Positions 35,701 through 42,531 are shown, counted from the first letter of the stretch. The stretch: DNA of 64,000 nt from Streptomyces mirabilis (GCF_018310535.1 NZ_CP074102.1:7998001-8062000), one strand, 5' to 3'. Made by a program: numbers and translations. Notes: a model not told the origin generated them from the letters alone.

Positions 35701-38104
35701 CGGCGAGGGCGCGACCTCATGGCGCGAGGCCTTCCAGGGCAGTGCCCGACTCGACCTGACGCTCGCCCGGCCCCGCCCGGCGACGCGCTCGTACCGGGCC
35801 GGCAGCGTGAGCGTGACGATCCCCGACGGGCTCATGGAACGGGTGTCGGCCGCCGCCAGCGGGCTCGCCATCACGCCCGCCGCATTCTGCCTCGGCACGC
35901 TGACCGTGCTGCTGGCCAGGATGCGGCAGAGGGACCGTTTCGTTCTCGCCGTGCCCGTCGACACCCGCATCCACGCCGACGCGTACGACGCGGTGGGCTT
36001 CTTCGGAGTGCCGGTGCCGTTCCCGGCCGAGGCCAGGGCGGGCGAACGGATCGAGCGGGTGCTGCGCCGCACCGACGGCCGCCTCGACCGCGTCCTCGCG
36101 AAGGGCGCCATGTTCTCGGACGTGCTCTCGACCCTCGCCCGACAGGGGCTGCACCGGGCGAACGCGCCGCTGGTGGAGGTGTACTTCAACTACGTACGCT
36201 CTTCGGCGGGCCGCCTCGCCCACCTGGAGGTACTGCCCGCCGGGACGGGGTACTCCGACCTCGACCTGATGATCACCATGACCCCCGACGCGGGCCGGAT
36301 CCGGCTCGACCACAACCTCGACATCCTGGACGCGGCGACCTCCGTCGAGCTGGGGGAGGACTTCCTGCGGCTGCTCGCGGAGGCGGCGGACGACCCGACG
36401 GCGGCGGTCCGTTCGACGCCGGGTACGGCGGCCGAGGCGACGTTGGCGGTCCCTGCGACGACGGGCACGGCGGTGGAGGTGCCCGAGGCGGCGACCGAGG
36501 ACGCCCCTCGCTCCCCGCGCCGGTCGCTCGCCCTCGCCGCCACCTTCGCCCTCGGAAATCTGCCCCCGCTGTGCGAGGCCGCGGTCGAGGAGGTCACGCG
36601 GGACGGCGGCCTGACAGTCACGGAAGCCCCGTACCACCAGGTGCTCGCCGCCCTACGAGACCCCTCCGGCGTCTTCGCCGAACCCACCGCGGCGGTGGGC
36701 GTGGCACTGCTGCGGGCGGCAGACCTGGAACGGTTCGGCCCCGTGGACGACGCGCTGCTCGCCGAGTTGCGTACCGCGTTCCCGGCCGCGCTGCGGGCCT
36801 TGTCCGAACGGACCCGCAAGCCGCTGATCGTCGGCTTTCTGCCGTCCGCCCACGCGCAGGACCGCTTCGCGCGGTGGGAGCGCGAGATCGCCGACGAACT
36901 GGCCGAGGTGCCCGGCATCGCGGTGCTCCGTCCCGACGACTGGACCCGGTGTCACGCCGTCGCGGAACGCTTCGACGAGCGGACCGAGCGGATCGCCCAC
37001 CTCCCCTTCACCCCGCAGTTCCAGGCGGCGGTGGCGCTTTGCCTCGCCGATGCCGTACGTGCGGTACGGCGCCCCGCGCCCAAGGTGATCGCGGTGGACG
37101 GCGACGAGACGCTGTGGGGTGGAGTGGCCGGGGAGATCGGCCCGGAGGCGGTGGACCTGACAGGACCGCGTGCGCTGCTCGCGCGCCGACTCCTTCAGTG
37201 GCGTGCGGCGGGCGCGCTGTTGGCACTGGTCAGCAACAACGACGAGGACACGGTACGGGCCGTGCTGGACCGCCCGGACAGCCTGCTCAAGGCCGAACAC
37301 TTCAGCGTGCTCTCCGCGACCTGGGGCCCGAAGTCCGGCCGGCTCGCCGAGGCGGCCCGGACGCTCGGCCTCGGCCCGGACAGCTTCCTGTTCCTCGACG
37401 ACAACCCGGTCGAGATCGCGGGAGTGCGGTCCGCACTGCCGGAGGTGCTGTCGGTGACGTGCCCGCCGTCGACCGGACTGAGCGCATTCCTGGGCAGGTT
37501 GTGGCCGCTCGTCCCGGCCGCGTCGACGGCCGAGGACGCGCTGCGGGCGCGGTTCTACGAACAGGAGCGGGACCGGGACGCCGTGCGCGCGCAGGCCGGA
37601 TTCGAGGAGTTCCTCAACCGGTTGGAACTTGAGGTCGACATCCGGGCCCTGTCCGAGGCCGACGTCGAGCGGGCCGAGCAACTCGTCCGCCGTACCAACC
37701 AGTTCACCTTGCGGGCGCGGTCCGCCGACGGGGGCGATCTCGGGCGGTGGCGGGAGCGCGGTGAGGTGTGGACGGCCGCGGCCCGGGACCGGTTCGGCGA
37801 CTACGGCCAGATCGGGCTGCTCGCCTTCCGTGCGGACGGCGACCAACTCGACGTACTGGCCTGGCTGATGAGCTGCCGGGCGCTCGGTCGGGGAGTCGAG
37901 GAACGGCTGTTGCGGCGGCTGGCCGACCGTGCCGACGAACTGGGCTGCGTCAAGGTCCGGCTGACGGCGGAGCGCACTCCGCGCAACGTACCGGCCCGGC
38001 GGCTGCTGGCCGCGCTCGGTGGCGGAGACCAGGACGACGAACGCCTGGAGACCGTGGTCACGCCGGAACACCTGCGGGCCTTCCGGTCCTGGCGGCGGGG
38101 GTGA
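23753..38104 (+). CDS. Bimodular type I polyketide synthase: ACP-KS-AT-DH-(ER relic)-KR-ACP-KS-AT-DH-KR-ACP-C-FkbH
   Basis: Single 4783-residue assembly-line enzyme. ACP1 about 18-92 (Ser53, FGLGSRQL). Module 1: KS (Cys280, His415, His455), AT (Ser749 in GHSQGE; RVDVVQ and YASH at 849 predict methylmalonyl-CoA), DH (His1052, Asp1218; Pro of HxxxGxxxxP is Ser), a shortened ER-like relic about 1490-1645, KR (Ser1784, Tyr1797; LAD), ACP2 (Ser1960). Module 2: KS (Cys2194, His2329, His2369), AT (Ser2644; FASH at 2744, ambiguous), DH (His2945, Asp3110), KR (Tyr3565; LDD, B-type), ACP3 (Ser3725). Then a condensation-like domain about 3785-4190 (HHAVSD, His3937, Asp3941) and a complete FkbH-like domain about 4265-4783 (DGDETLWGG at 4449, FLDDNP, RTNQFTLR, MSCRALGRGVE). 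No thioesterase: release probably uses the next protein. ATG 23753 chosen; ATG 23789 possible. A Gly/Ala run lies near residue 3865. Confidence 0.93.
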   Translation: MPASESPKQFPEMSVTTSEDVRAWLASAVAEAAGLAPSAVDPERPIAEFGLGSRQLVTLAAELSGRIGRPVEPSLVFDHPTIAALAAAVLGEGPVGAAAPVPAAAPVRGDEDIAVISMGCHYPGGADDPEALWRLLASGEDAITEVPAGRWDTRGLYDPDPEAPGKAYTLRGGFLSDIDRFDAPFFGISPREAAAMDPQQRLLLATAWETIERAGIVPDTLNGSSTGVYIGLYDSGYLASATLGRLDGHVGTGSAASVASGRIAYTLGLQGPAVTVDTACSSSLVALHLAARALASGECDLALAGGATLLVTPRGHVEFSRLRGLSPTGRCSPFSTDADGVVWAEGCGLVLLKRLADARRDGDRVLAVVKGSAINQDGRSQGLSAPSGPAQERVVRAALDAAGLRPDDLDYVEAHGTGTRLGDPIEGRALAAVFGPGRPADRPLGVGSLKSHIGHTQAAAGIGGVIKTVLALGHELLPASLHADTPTEHVDWAGGGLRVHSGARAWPRGGDRVRRAGVSAFGISGTNAHVVLEEAPRDLARPATGTPPAEIPGAALFPLSARTLPALRAQAARLLEALDEQPRPSLPGVAATLTHHRTHFEHRAVVRAADRDDLLTALRALAQGRTDSGTDGDTAIGTDSGGDTVVGPQQAIPTGKLAFVFPGQGSQWTGMARDLLDRDPVFADELDRCDAALRPFTTWSVAAVLRDAAGAPPLDRVDVVQPVLFAVMVSLAAVWRARGVRPDAVIGHSQGEVAAACVAGALSLSDAAAVVALRSQALTGLSGTGTMAVVALPHTEVEDHLADLDGRVSVAAVNSGRSTVIAGDVEPLEALLADLDREHVFARRLDVDYASHSPRVEPVRATVLDELDGVTTCPTPVAWYSTVTGEPVTEELEADYWYTNLREPVRFAPTVERMAADGYRWFVELGPHPSLVTALHTIAEDSGHENLVAVGSLRRDEDGPACLDRSAAELHVHGRRIDWRRLVPDTAPADLPTYAWDPRRHWIEPETTTGAPGFFDRAAHPLLGIQLQSPDETRWTFRGEWSKDTADWLPDHTVFGRTVVSGTTLMELCRAALAVARPDDPADLTDLLLLSPLTLPGSGTVEVSVEVVTAGPVPEITVHSRPRAQEATGWTLHATASASAAVVPTTDRPPVWPEAAEPAWTPGTYERLAELGLGYGPAFQGVRSAVTTGDGELLARLSLPPTARDAAEPYPLHPALLDAALHVAAGIDASDGRVLLPVAVGRCVLPPGGTRDLTAAVRRTGGSDTDLTLDITLRDADGLPAGRLEGVRLRAADPADLNGASENARHLYEVVWTALPEQPAEAPGTEWAVVGDPSDPEVAGALHGLAAAGIHVRSGTGDADVSGTIGADVLVRFWPRTGTDAEPAAAAQESAAAALAELRALIALPQDETPARTVWVTRGAVGAVDEDTVPGLAQSVVWGLARSARAEHPDLGLTLLDLEDSDPADALLTAATHAEEPELAFRAGALLAPRLVRARSRDALRIPAGDQYELTGLPANPALRAVAPREGLAPGQVRIRVHAAALPGAPGDETPRAGVLTEVGADVEDLAPGLRVTVLSDTPLGSELIADAGTVEVLPDDLPFTAAAAGPDRPRHPQVLPVTAAHEAIRRRNATGTPIVLDLVGRPTLVPTDGTVLITGGLGAVGRHIARLLAEHGVPRLLLTSRQGPDDPRAADVTAELTALGAETEVAACDIADAAALADLLGRIGEESPLRGVVHCAGVLADGVVAELTPERLAQVLRPKVDGAAHLHRLTADTRLDLFLLVSSAAGVIGNAGQGNYAAANVFLDQLAHHRRALGLPGVSLSFGAWAGEGLAAAHADLDRMARLGHRALTPDQGRELVELALRQGSPHLVAWALDLPRLRETAATTGGGTAAVWRSLLPAPRTGRSGGVGLADRLARLPEAERAERVLALVREEVSRALGLRSAESVRPDQPLRELGMDSVTAVELRNRIGARIGARLPATLLFDHPTAARLAAHLLSTALAAGDRTTPATRPTRATAPASDEPVALVAMACRLPGGVSDPEGLWGLVAEGRDAVGPFPAERWDAAALYDPDPDALGKSYAREGGFLNHDDLESFDAGFFGITPKEAAAMDPQQRLLMETAWEALERAGIVPGELAGSTTGVYVGMFGSDYLAGSRLDQLDGYVGTGSALSVASGRLAYTLGLCGPALTVDTACSSSLVALHLAAQALRSGECDLALAGGVTVMVTPGTFVEFSRLRGLSPTGRCRSFSDDADGAIWAEGAGMVVLKRLSDARRDGDEVLAVLRGTAVNQDGRSQGLSAPNGPAQEQVIRRALELSGLEPADIDYVEAHGTGTTLGDPIEANALAEVFGDSRPQDRPLYLGSLKSNIGHAQAASGVIGLVKVVQSLRHRTLPRTLHADTPSRHVDWENSGLRLVRDTAPWPSSPGRTRRAGVSAFGISGTNAHVIVEEAPPVEKADREDEVPSGKRLFVLSGRSDAALRGQAARLATHLTKEAGEDIALLDVAHTLARHRSHFERRAALVAGDRDELLLRLDALASGRAPLAAPRDDGTGKVAFVFAGHGGQWPGMGVELMAGSEAFREELARIDEAVRRQVGWSVLNALRAPEEFAPLGRTEFLQPVLFAVNASLAAAWRALGVRPDAVVGHSLGEIAAAYSAGALSLDEAVTVVTGRGQAVVPLTGKGGMLSLELPPARVAELLAPFAGRLFVAAVNSARSTAVSGEADALAELRHRLDEQGITARPLSTPFASHTPLMDPIRAELVDRFSGVRGARTPTPLYSAVLAEPVPGDRLDADYWYANLREPVRFADTIRRMLDDGYRYFVELSPHPSLTSSIEAVAAEAGIDAVGVGSLRRQSEGRDVLLRGLGELYTAGHTPDWPVLFPEGHRADLPTYAFARERHWLAPAPVTASAGGSPLLGTHLEASDEPDRHLFQADIDLDDSRFAYLTDHRVTGEVWLPGAAFLDMALEAASALRGGGEVRLADVRFVQPLSLDVDRPVRLQLVLRPAEDGFRDFTIASAPVGGHGAPWKRHVSGRLAVTAEAAADDDERLDTVRERCDEQVDLSAVHAGLAALGIDYGPAFRGLEEGRRTDVAAVGRLARTPAAGHLLHPAVLDAAFHTAALPGGAPEGRAFVPAAVGRLRFTGLRTAPVWATCRLRSVDGDTATVDLRLWDENEQLVLEAREFQLAALSPLDGALFETQWQPRPAAQQQPAEGGWLILADDTGVAAELGERLGSTVPRVIARRGESFGVEGPGRYVLDPADPRHLARLLDEAFPDGPPERVVQLSALDAPAITDAGTAEEAARLCCLSTLHLVRALADRPRGRPPRLFVVARGSQAAGDSRRVTHPQQALAWGFGLAVAQEYPELSATLIDLPPTDGVDALWTQLRHADDERLVALRESGRLVPRLARTRPDDGGNGEVTPDGVYLITGGLGGLGRVVAERLVRRGARRMALMSRGEPDAHTASWIRGLEEHGATVHLVRADVADREELTAALDAVRREAGPIAGVVHAAGVLDDATVANLTDERVLRVLAPKVLGTTLLTELIPEAESLVLFASAAGLLGSAGQSPYAAANAFLDAWAHHLSRADRRALSLDWGAWAGVGMVAESGIRAAGTSRSGLLAFSPQDGGELLERVLATSRRQLAPLALDWETLALDPDAARARPILGDLITVPTGDDEADDLVARVFTATTERDRADRLEAYVRARVGQVSEGTVDVSATTALKELGLDSLMLVRLRNAFARELGAELPAATVFSASDIRGLARALGEALPERDTVTQAGERPSEARRPEAAVEVPESELRPATRDVVRLLRSARPGMPDAAHAVGLALRLTTPTTREALTDILTRLAGRHAALRTAIVTGAGAGAGAGAGGEHARLLRVDREVARPVLRWTDVPADGALDAADRLRLLLEPRFDLANPPLWRFELLDAGARGQFLAFGAHHAVSDLQSLLLVAGELDAELSGTSLGDAVTNRDIDLLIEAQQTDNTPGEGATSWREAFQGSARLDLTLARPRPATRSYRAGSVSVTIPDGLMERVSAAASGLAITPAAFCLGTLTVLLARMRQRDRFVLAVPVDTRIHADAYDAVGFFGVPVPFPAEARAGERIERVLRRTDGRLDRVLAKGAMFSDVLSTLARQGLHRANAPLVEVYFNYVRSSAGRLAHLEVLPAGTGYSDLDLMITMTPDAGRIRLDHNLDILDAATSVELGEDFLRLLAEAADDPTAAVRSTPGTAAEATLAVPATTGTAVEVPEAATEDAPRSPRRSLALAATFALGNLPPLCEAAVEEVTRDGGLTVTEAPYHQVLAALRDPSGVFAEPTAAVGVALLRAADLERFGPVDDALLAELRTAFPAALRALSERTRKPLIVGFLPSAHAQDRFARWEREIADELAEVPGIAVLRPDDWTRCHAVAERFDERTERIAHLPFTPQFQAAVALCLADAVRAVRRPAPKVIAVDGDETLWGGVAGEIGPEAVDLTGPRALLARRLLQWRAAGALLALVSNNDEDTVRAVLDRPDSLLKAEHFSVLSATWGPKSGRLAEAARTLGLGPDSFLFLDDNPVEIAGVRSALPEVLSVTCPPSTGLSAFLGRLWPLVPAASTAEDALRARFYEQERDRDAVRAQAGFEEFLNRLELEVDIRALSEADVERAEQLVRRTNQFTLRARSADGGDLGRWRERGEVWTAAARDRFGDYGQIGLLAFRADGDQLDVLAWLMSCRALGRGVEERLLRRLADRADELGCVKVRLTAERTPRNVPARRLLAALGGGDQDDERLETVVTPEHLRAFRSWRRG

Positions 38105-38181
38105 ACCGGCGGCGCCCACGGGTGAAAGCGGTGGCAGTGGAGGCAGTGAGCGAAAGGACGACCACGGGGTGAAGGACTCTC

Positions 38182-40554
38182 ATGCGTGATGTGAACGAGG
38201 ACGCGTCGGCGTACGCCGGACAGCGGGCGACGGCCGAGGCGATCGAGCGGGGGGATGGCGGCGGGCTGAGCGTGGACGCCCTGCTGGCCAAGGTGAGGAC
38301 GGCCGCGGCGCCCACGCCGGCCGGTACCGACGTGGCCGCGCAGGCGGCAGTGGTTCCGGAAGTGGTCCCGGACGTGGAGGGTCTGGCGGCCGCCGTCGCC
38401 GCCGTGGCCGGCCGTCACCTGCCCGAGGGGCATCTGACGCCCGACGCCGACTTCTTCGACGCCGGGGGCACCTCGGTGGGCGCGGTGGAACTCGTCGCGG
38501 CACTGGAGGACGAGCTGGGCATGGAGATCGCCCTCGACGACGTCTTCGCCGACGCCCGCCCGACCAGCCTCGCCCACCGTTGGCTGTCCACCGCACACAC
38601 CACGGCCACCCTCTCGGCGCCGACCGCCTCGGAAACGCGGACGTCCGAGGCGGCTCGCACCTTCCCCGTCCCGGCCCCCCGCACCGCCCCCGCGGTGCCC
38701 GTCCCCCCGGCCCCGGACTCCAGGGCCCGGCCCGAGGACCTCGACCAGATCCTGGCCGACCTGGCGCTCGCCGACCGGCTGCCCTGGACCGGCGACCCCG
38801 AGCCACTGCCGCCGCGTCGGATCCTGCTGACCGGCGCCACCGGGTTCCTCGGCAGCCATATGCTCCTCGACCTGCTGCGGCACAGCGACGCCCATGTCTA
38901 CTGCCTGGTCCGCGCCGCCGACGAGGAGGCGGCCCTCGGGCGGCTCGGTGAGGCGCTCAAGAGGTACGAGCTGCCCTGGTCGTCGGAGGTCCGCCGCCGG
39001 GTGACCGTGCTCCCCGGCGACATCAGGCGCCCGCACCTGGGCCTGTCCGACGAACTGTGGACCACGCTCACCCACGAGCTGGACAGCGTCGTCGGCGTGG
39101 CGGCGGCCGTGGACTTCCTGCGCGGCTACCAGTCGCTGCGGCAGAGTAACGTCATCGGCTCGCTGACCCTCGCCGAGCTCGCGGCGACCGGCCGGCCGAA
39201 GCCGCTGCACCACATCTCCTCCATCGCGGTCTTCAACGAGGTCGGCATCACCGCGATGGGCGAGGACGACCCGCTCGCCCACGTCGACCGCCTCGTCGCG
39301 GGCTACGACCAGACGAAGTGGGCGGCGGAGGTCGCCCTGCGACGGGCCCGTGACCACGGCCTGATCGTCACGGCCCTGCGCCCCGGCGGCATCGGCGGCC
39401 ACACGAGGACGGGCGCCTACAACCCGCAGGACCTCAGCAGCGGTCTCCTCTCGGCCTTCGGCCGCTTCCGCACGGTCCCCGCCTTCAACCACCTGAACGC
39501 GGCCCCGGTGGACTGGGTGAGCCGGGTCGCGGTCGGCGTCGTCTGCGAACCCGACGCGTGGGGCTACGACTACAACCTGACGGGCGTATCCAACACCCTC
39601 GACGACGTCGTACGGGACATGGCGCTCGGCGGGATGCACGTACGCGTACAGGACTGGGACGAGTGGCGGACCGATGCCCTGGCCCGGCTGGAAGCCGAAC
39701 CGGTGCCCGAACTTGCCTTCCTCACGAGGGTGTTGCAGAGCCCCACCGCGCTCAGACTGTGCGAGGCGACGCTGAAGGGTCCGGTGGCGACCGCCGAGCG
39801 CACCGCCGCGCTCGTCGAGGCGCTCGGGTTGCGGCCCGCCGCCCGCTACGACGCACAGGCCCAGCTGAGGACGTTCGAGCGGCTCGCCCAGGACGGGTTG
39901 GCCCGGCTGCCGCACAAGGACGACCAGCCCTACCTGTGGTTCTCCGAGACGACCGAGGGTGGTGTCGGTCCGGTCGGAGCCCCCGCCGACACTCCTTGCT
40001 CGATGGCGCTCACCCTCTCCCTCGCGAGCATGTACCAGCTGGTGAAGGAGCGCCGGGTCGATGTCACCGGCGAGTTGACGTGCGCGGCGGTGCATCCCGA
40101 ACCGCTGGTCGTCGAGCGCGGCGACGTCTGGATCCGGCCAGAGGAGGGCATCCCGCAGCGACACGGTATGCGCCACCGGCTCCTCAGCTACCGGCTGGCG
40201 CTGTGTGACGCGGACGGTGGCCGCTGGTGGCTGGAGGGTCACAAGTACGCCCGGGCCCGTCGTGACGTGTGGCGCCAGACGCGGGCACTCACCGTCGAGA
40301 TCGGCCGCGAGGGCGCACCGGCGGCCCTGGCCGGCGAGCTCGTCGTGCCCGCCGACACCTATCTGCGCGACCAGGTCGACGGCATCAAGGTCGACCCGCG
40401 CCTGACCAGCCAGGAGAAGCGGGCCGCCAAGCTGACCTGGCTCGCCTGGTTCGGCCTGGAGATGGGCCGCGGTCTGCTCGGCCCGTTCGCCCGGGCCGCC
40501 GCCGACCTCCTCGACCTGCGCCGCACCCCGACCCCCTCGGAGCACCACCGATGA
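38182..40554 (+). CDS. Carrier protein-thioester reductase fusion with extra C-terminal domain
   Basis: Protein of 790 residues. A carrier domain occupies about 50-135 (DAGGTSVGAVEL, phosphopantetheine Ser98). A thioester reductase of the SDR_e1/Lys2 type spans about 215-590, with NADPH motif GATGFLG at 218-224, HHISSIAVFNE, and catalytic Tyr375/Lys379 in YDQTKWAAE. It would release a carrier-bound acyl chain as aldehyde or alcohol. Residues about 600-790 (HRLLSYRLALCDADGGRWWL, VWRQTRALTVEIGR) resemble the domain that links GMC/cholesterol-oxidase-like proteins to alpha/beta hydrolases; its role is unknown. It follows the PKS by 77 bases and overlaps the next hydrolase (ATGA). Most likely the terminal, chain-releasing protein of the assembly line. 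Confidence 0.85.
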   Translation: MRDVNEDASAYAGQRATAEAIERGDGGGLSVDALLAKVRTAAAPTPAGTDVAAQAAVVPEVVPDVEGLAAAVAAVAGRHLPEGHLTPDADFFDAGGTSVGAVELVAALEDELGMEIALDDVFADARPTSLAHRWLSTAHTTATLSAPTASETRTSEAARTFPVPAPRTAPAVPVPPAPDSRARPEDLDQILADLALADRLPWTGDPEPLPPRRILLTGATGFLGSHMLLDLLRHSDAHVYCLVRAADEEAALGRLGEALKRYELPWSSEVRRRVTVLPGDIRRPHLGLSDELWTTLTHELDSVVGVAAAVDFLRGYQSLRQSNVIGSLTLAELAATGRPKPLHHISSIAVFNEVGITAMGEDDPLAHVDRLVAGYDQTKWAAEVALRRARDHGLIVTALRPGGIGGHTRTGAYNPQDLSSGLLSAFGRFRTVPAFNHLNAAPVDWVSRVAVGVVCEPDAWGYDYNLTGVSNTLDDVVRDMALGGMHVRVQDWDEWRTDALARLEAEPVPELAFLTRVLQSPTALRLCEATLKGPVATAERTAALVEALGLRPAARYDAQAQLRTFERLAQDGLARLPHKDDQPYLWFSETTEGGVGPVGAPADTPCSMALTLSLASMYQLVKERRVDVTGELTCAAVHPEPLVVERGDVWIRPEEGIPQRHGMRHRLLSYRLALCDADGGRWWLEGHKYARARRDVWRQTRALTVEIGREGAPAALAGELVVPADTYLRDQVDGIKVDPRLTSQEKRAAKLTWLAWFGLEMGRGLLGPFARAAADLLDLRRTPTPSEHHR

Positions 40555-41687
40555 TCCTCCGGAGCACCGACTCCCGCACCAGGCCGACGCTCCGCAAGGT
40601 CAGGAGCACCACGACCCTGCGCCCCCTCCGCCACCGCCTCGACCCGGCGCGGGTCGAGGAGATCCCCTTCCGTGCCGACGACGGCGTACGCCTCGGGCTG
40701 ACCCGCGTCGACAGCGGCGACACCGACCGCCCCGCCGTGCTGCTCCTGCACGGGCACACCGCGTCCGCCGACATGTTCCTGCTGCCCGAGACCCGCAACC
40801 TGGTCGACGTCCTGCTCGACGACGGCTACGAGCCGTGGCTGCTCGACTGGCGGGGCAGCTGCCGCCTGCCGTACAACGAGACCGGCCAGAGGTACACGTA
40901 CGACGACGTCGCCCTGTACGACATCCCCGCGGCCGTCTCCCACGTCCGCCGCCGCATCGGCGACCGGCCGCTGTTCGTGGTCGCCCACTGCGTCGGCTCC
41001 CTCACGCTGTCGCTCAGCATGACGGCCGGGCTGGTCCCGGGCCTCGCGGGGGTGGTGTCCCAGGGCGTGTTCCTGACGCCGAAGCTCGCGGGCCGCACCT
41101 CGCTGCGCATGTCGCTGGCGGGGGAGTTGCTCAGGTCCCGCATCGATCACATACCGGTCGACATCCGCAAGGCCGGCCTGTGGTCGAAGTACACCCCCCT
41201 GTTCGCCCTCGCCTCCCGCGGGGCGAGCTGCCCGGATCCGACCTGCCAGATCCTGCACAACTCGGCGTGGGGGACGGGCGCCTCGCTGTTCGTGCACGAG
41301 CACCTGTCCGAGGCCACCCACCACCGGCTCGCCGAGCTGCTGGGCCCCGCCCCGCTGTGGATCCTGCCGCATCTGCGCCGCATCGAGCTGGCCCGCACCG
41401 TGGTGCGCTGGCACGACGGCGACCACCGCTACCGGGCGCTGCCGCAGAACGCGCTGGACGCGGCGGCCCGTATCGACACCCCCGTCCTGCTGCTCGCCGG
41501 CAGCGAGAACGGTCTGTGGCTCGACTCCCAGAAGCTCTGTCACGACGTACTCGCCCGCAGACAGCCGCAGTTGGACGTCGCGTACACCGAGATTCCCGGC
41601 TACGGCCACCTGGACACGTTCCTCGGCCGGGGCGCCGCCCTCGACGTGTTCGGACACATCCTCGAATTCCTCGGCGAACGACGGTGA
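40551..41687 (+). CDS. Alpha/beta hydrolase with Cys in the nucleophile position
   Basis: Protein of 378 residues of the hydrolase family usually fused or adjacent to GMC/cholesterol-oxidase-like proteins in actinobacteria. LLLHGHTASADMFL forms the oxyanion region, EPWLLDWRGSCRLPYN follows, and the nucleophile elbow reads AHCVGSLT with Cys147 where most relatives of the fold have Ser, as in PHA synthases. Late catalytic His is in GYGHLDTFLG. The ATG overlaps the stop of the reductase gene (ATGA), so the two are translationally coupled, matching the unusual C-terminal domain of that protein. It could be an acyltransferase or thioesterase acting on the polyketide; the reaction is not proven. 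Confidence 0.82.
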   Translation: MILRSTDSRTRPTLRKVRSTTTLRPLRHRLDPARVEEIPFRADDGVRLGLTRVDSGDTDRPAVLLLHGHTASADMFLLPETRNLVDVLLDDGYEPWLLDWRGSCRLPYNETGQRYTYDDVALYDIPAAVSHVRRRIGDRPLFVVAHCVGSLTLSLSMTAGLVPGLAGVVSQGVFLTPKLAGRTSLRMSLAGELLRSRIDHIPVDIRKAGLWSKYTPLFALASRGASCPDPTCQILHNSAWGTGASLFVHEHLSEATHHRLAELLGPAPLWILPHLRRIELARTVVRWHDGDHRYRALPQNALDAAARIDTPVLLLAGSENGLWLDSQKLCHDVLARRQPQLDVAYTEIPGYGHLDTFLGRGAALDVFGHILEFLGERR

Positions 41688-41751
41688 CGGTGGCCCGGGC
41701 GGCCGGTTACCGTACCCGTCAGTAACCGGACCGCACCGCAGGAGGCCACCC

Positions 41752-42531
41752 ATGCCGCAGCTCGAAGTCGACGGCGCCAGACTGACGTACGACGACGAGG
41801 GCCCCCGCGACGGTGCGGGCGCGCCCCTGGTGTTCATCCACGGCTGGACCGCCAACCGGCACCGCTGGGACCACCAGCTGGCTCACTTCTCCGCCACGCG
41901 GCGGGTCATACGTGTCGATCTGCGCGGCCACGGCGAGAGCGACGGGTCGGGACGGCGGAGCATCGGGGAGCTGGCAGGGGACGTCCTCGCCGTCCTCGAT
42001 CACCTGAAGGTCGACCGGTTCGTCCCCGTAGGCCACTCGATGGGCGGGATGATCGCGCAGACCCTGACGCTGGGCCACCCCGAGCGGATCGAGCGCATGG
42101 TCCTGGTGAACTCGATCAGCCGGATGACGTACAGCCGGGGGAGGGGCCTGCTGATGGCGGTGTCCACGCGGGTGCCGTTCAAGCTGTTCGTCGCCGCCAA
42201 CATCCAGCGGGCCTTCGCCCCCGGTTACCCGCGCGAGGAGATCAAGGAGTACATCCGGACCTCCGCGGACACACCGCGGGAGGTGGTCATGACCTGCTAC
42301 GGCGCGATGCGGTCCTTCGACGTCCTCGACCGGGTCGGGGAGATCCGTGTCCCCACCCTCTTGATCCACGGCTACTACGACATCCAGCTGCCCGTCTCCC
42401 AGATGCTGCGGATGGCGAAGGCGTACCCGGACGCGGAGGTGCGCATCCTGGACGCCGGCCACGAACTCCCGGTGGAGAAGCCCGAGGAACTCACCTCGAC
42501 CATCGACCGGTTCCTGACCGAGCGCCCCTGA
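41752..42531 (+). CDS. Alpha/beta hydrolase
   Basis: Hydrolase of 259 residues with a complete Ser-Asp-His set: LVFIHGWTANRHRWDHQL, DLRGHGESDGSG, nucleophile elbow GHSMGGMIA, Asp in IHGYYDIQLPV, and His in DAGHELPVEKP. A cap region (about 125-190) contains RGRGLLMAVSTRVPFKLF. It follows the previous hydrolase by 64 bases on the same strand and is the last gene of the FAAL-PKS locus. Editing thioesterase or ester hydrolase is plausible; not shown. Confidence 0.85.
   Translation: MPQLEVDGARLTYDDEGPRDGAGAPLVFIHGWTANRHRWDHQLAHFSATRRVIRVDLRGHGESDGSGRRSIGELAGDVLAVLDHLKVDRFVPVGHSMGGMIAQTLTLGHPERIERMVLVNSISRMTYSRGRGLLMAVSTRVPFKLFVAANIQRAFAPGYPREEIKEYIRTSADTPREVVMTCYGAMRSFDVLDRVGEIRVPTLLIHGYYDIQLPVSQMLRMAKAYPDAEVRILDAGHELPVEKPEELTSTIDRFLTERP

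Noticed and set aside
32480..36189. Further long minus-strand frames opposite the second PKS module and C domain
   Set aside because: Low-complexity Ser/Arg/Pro or Gly/Arg translations with no family match, mirroring strongly conserved plus-strand domains.
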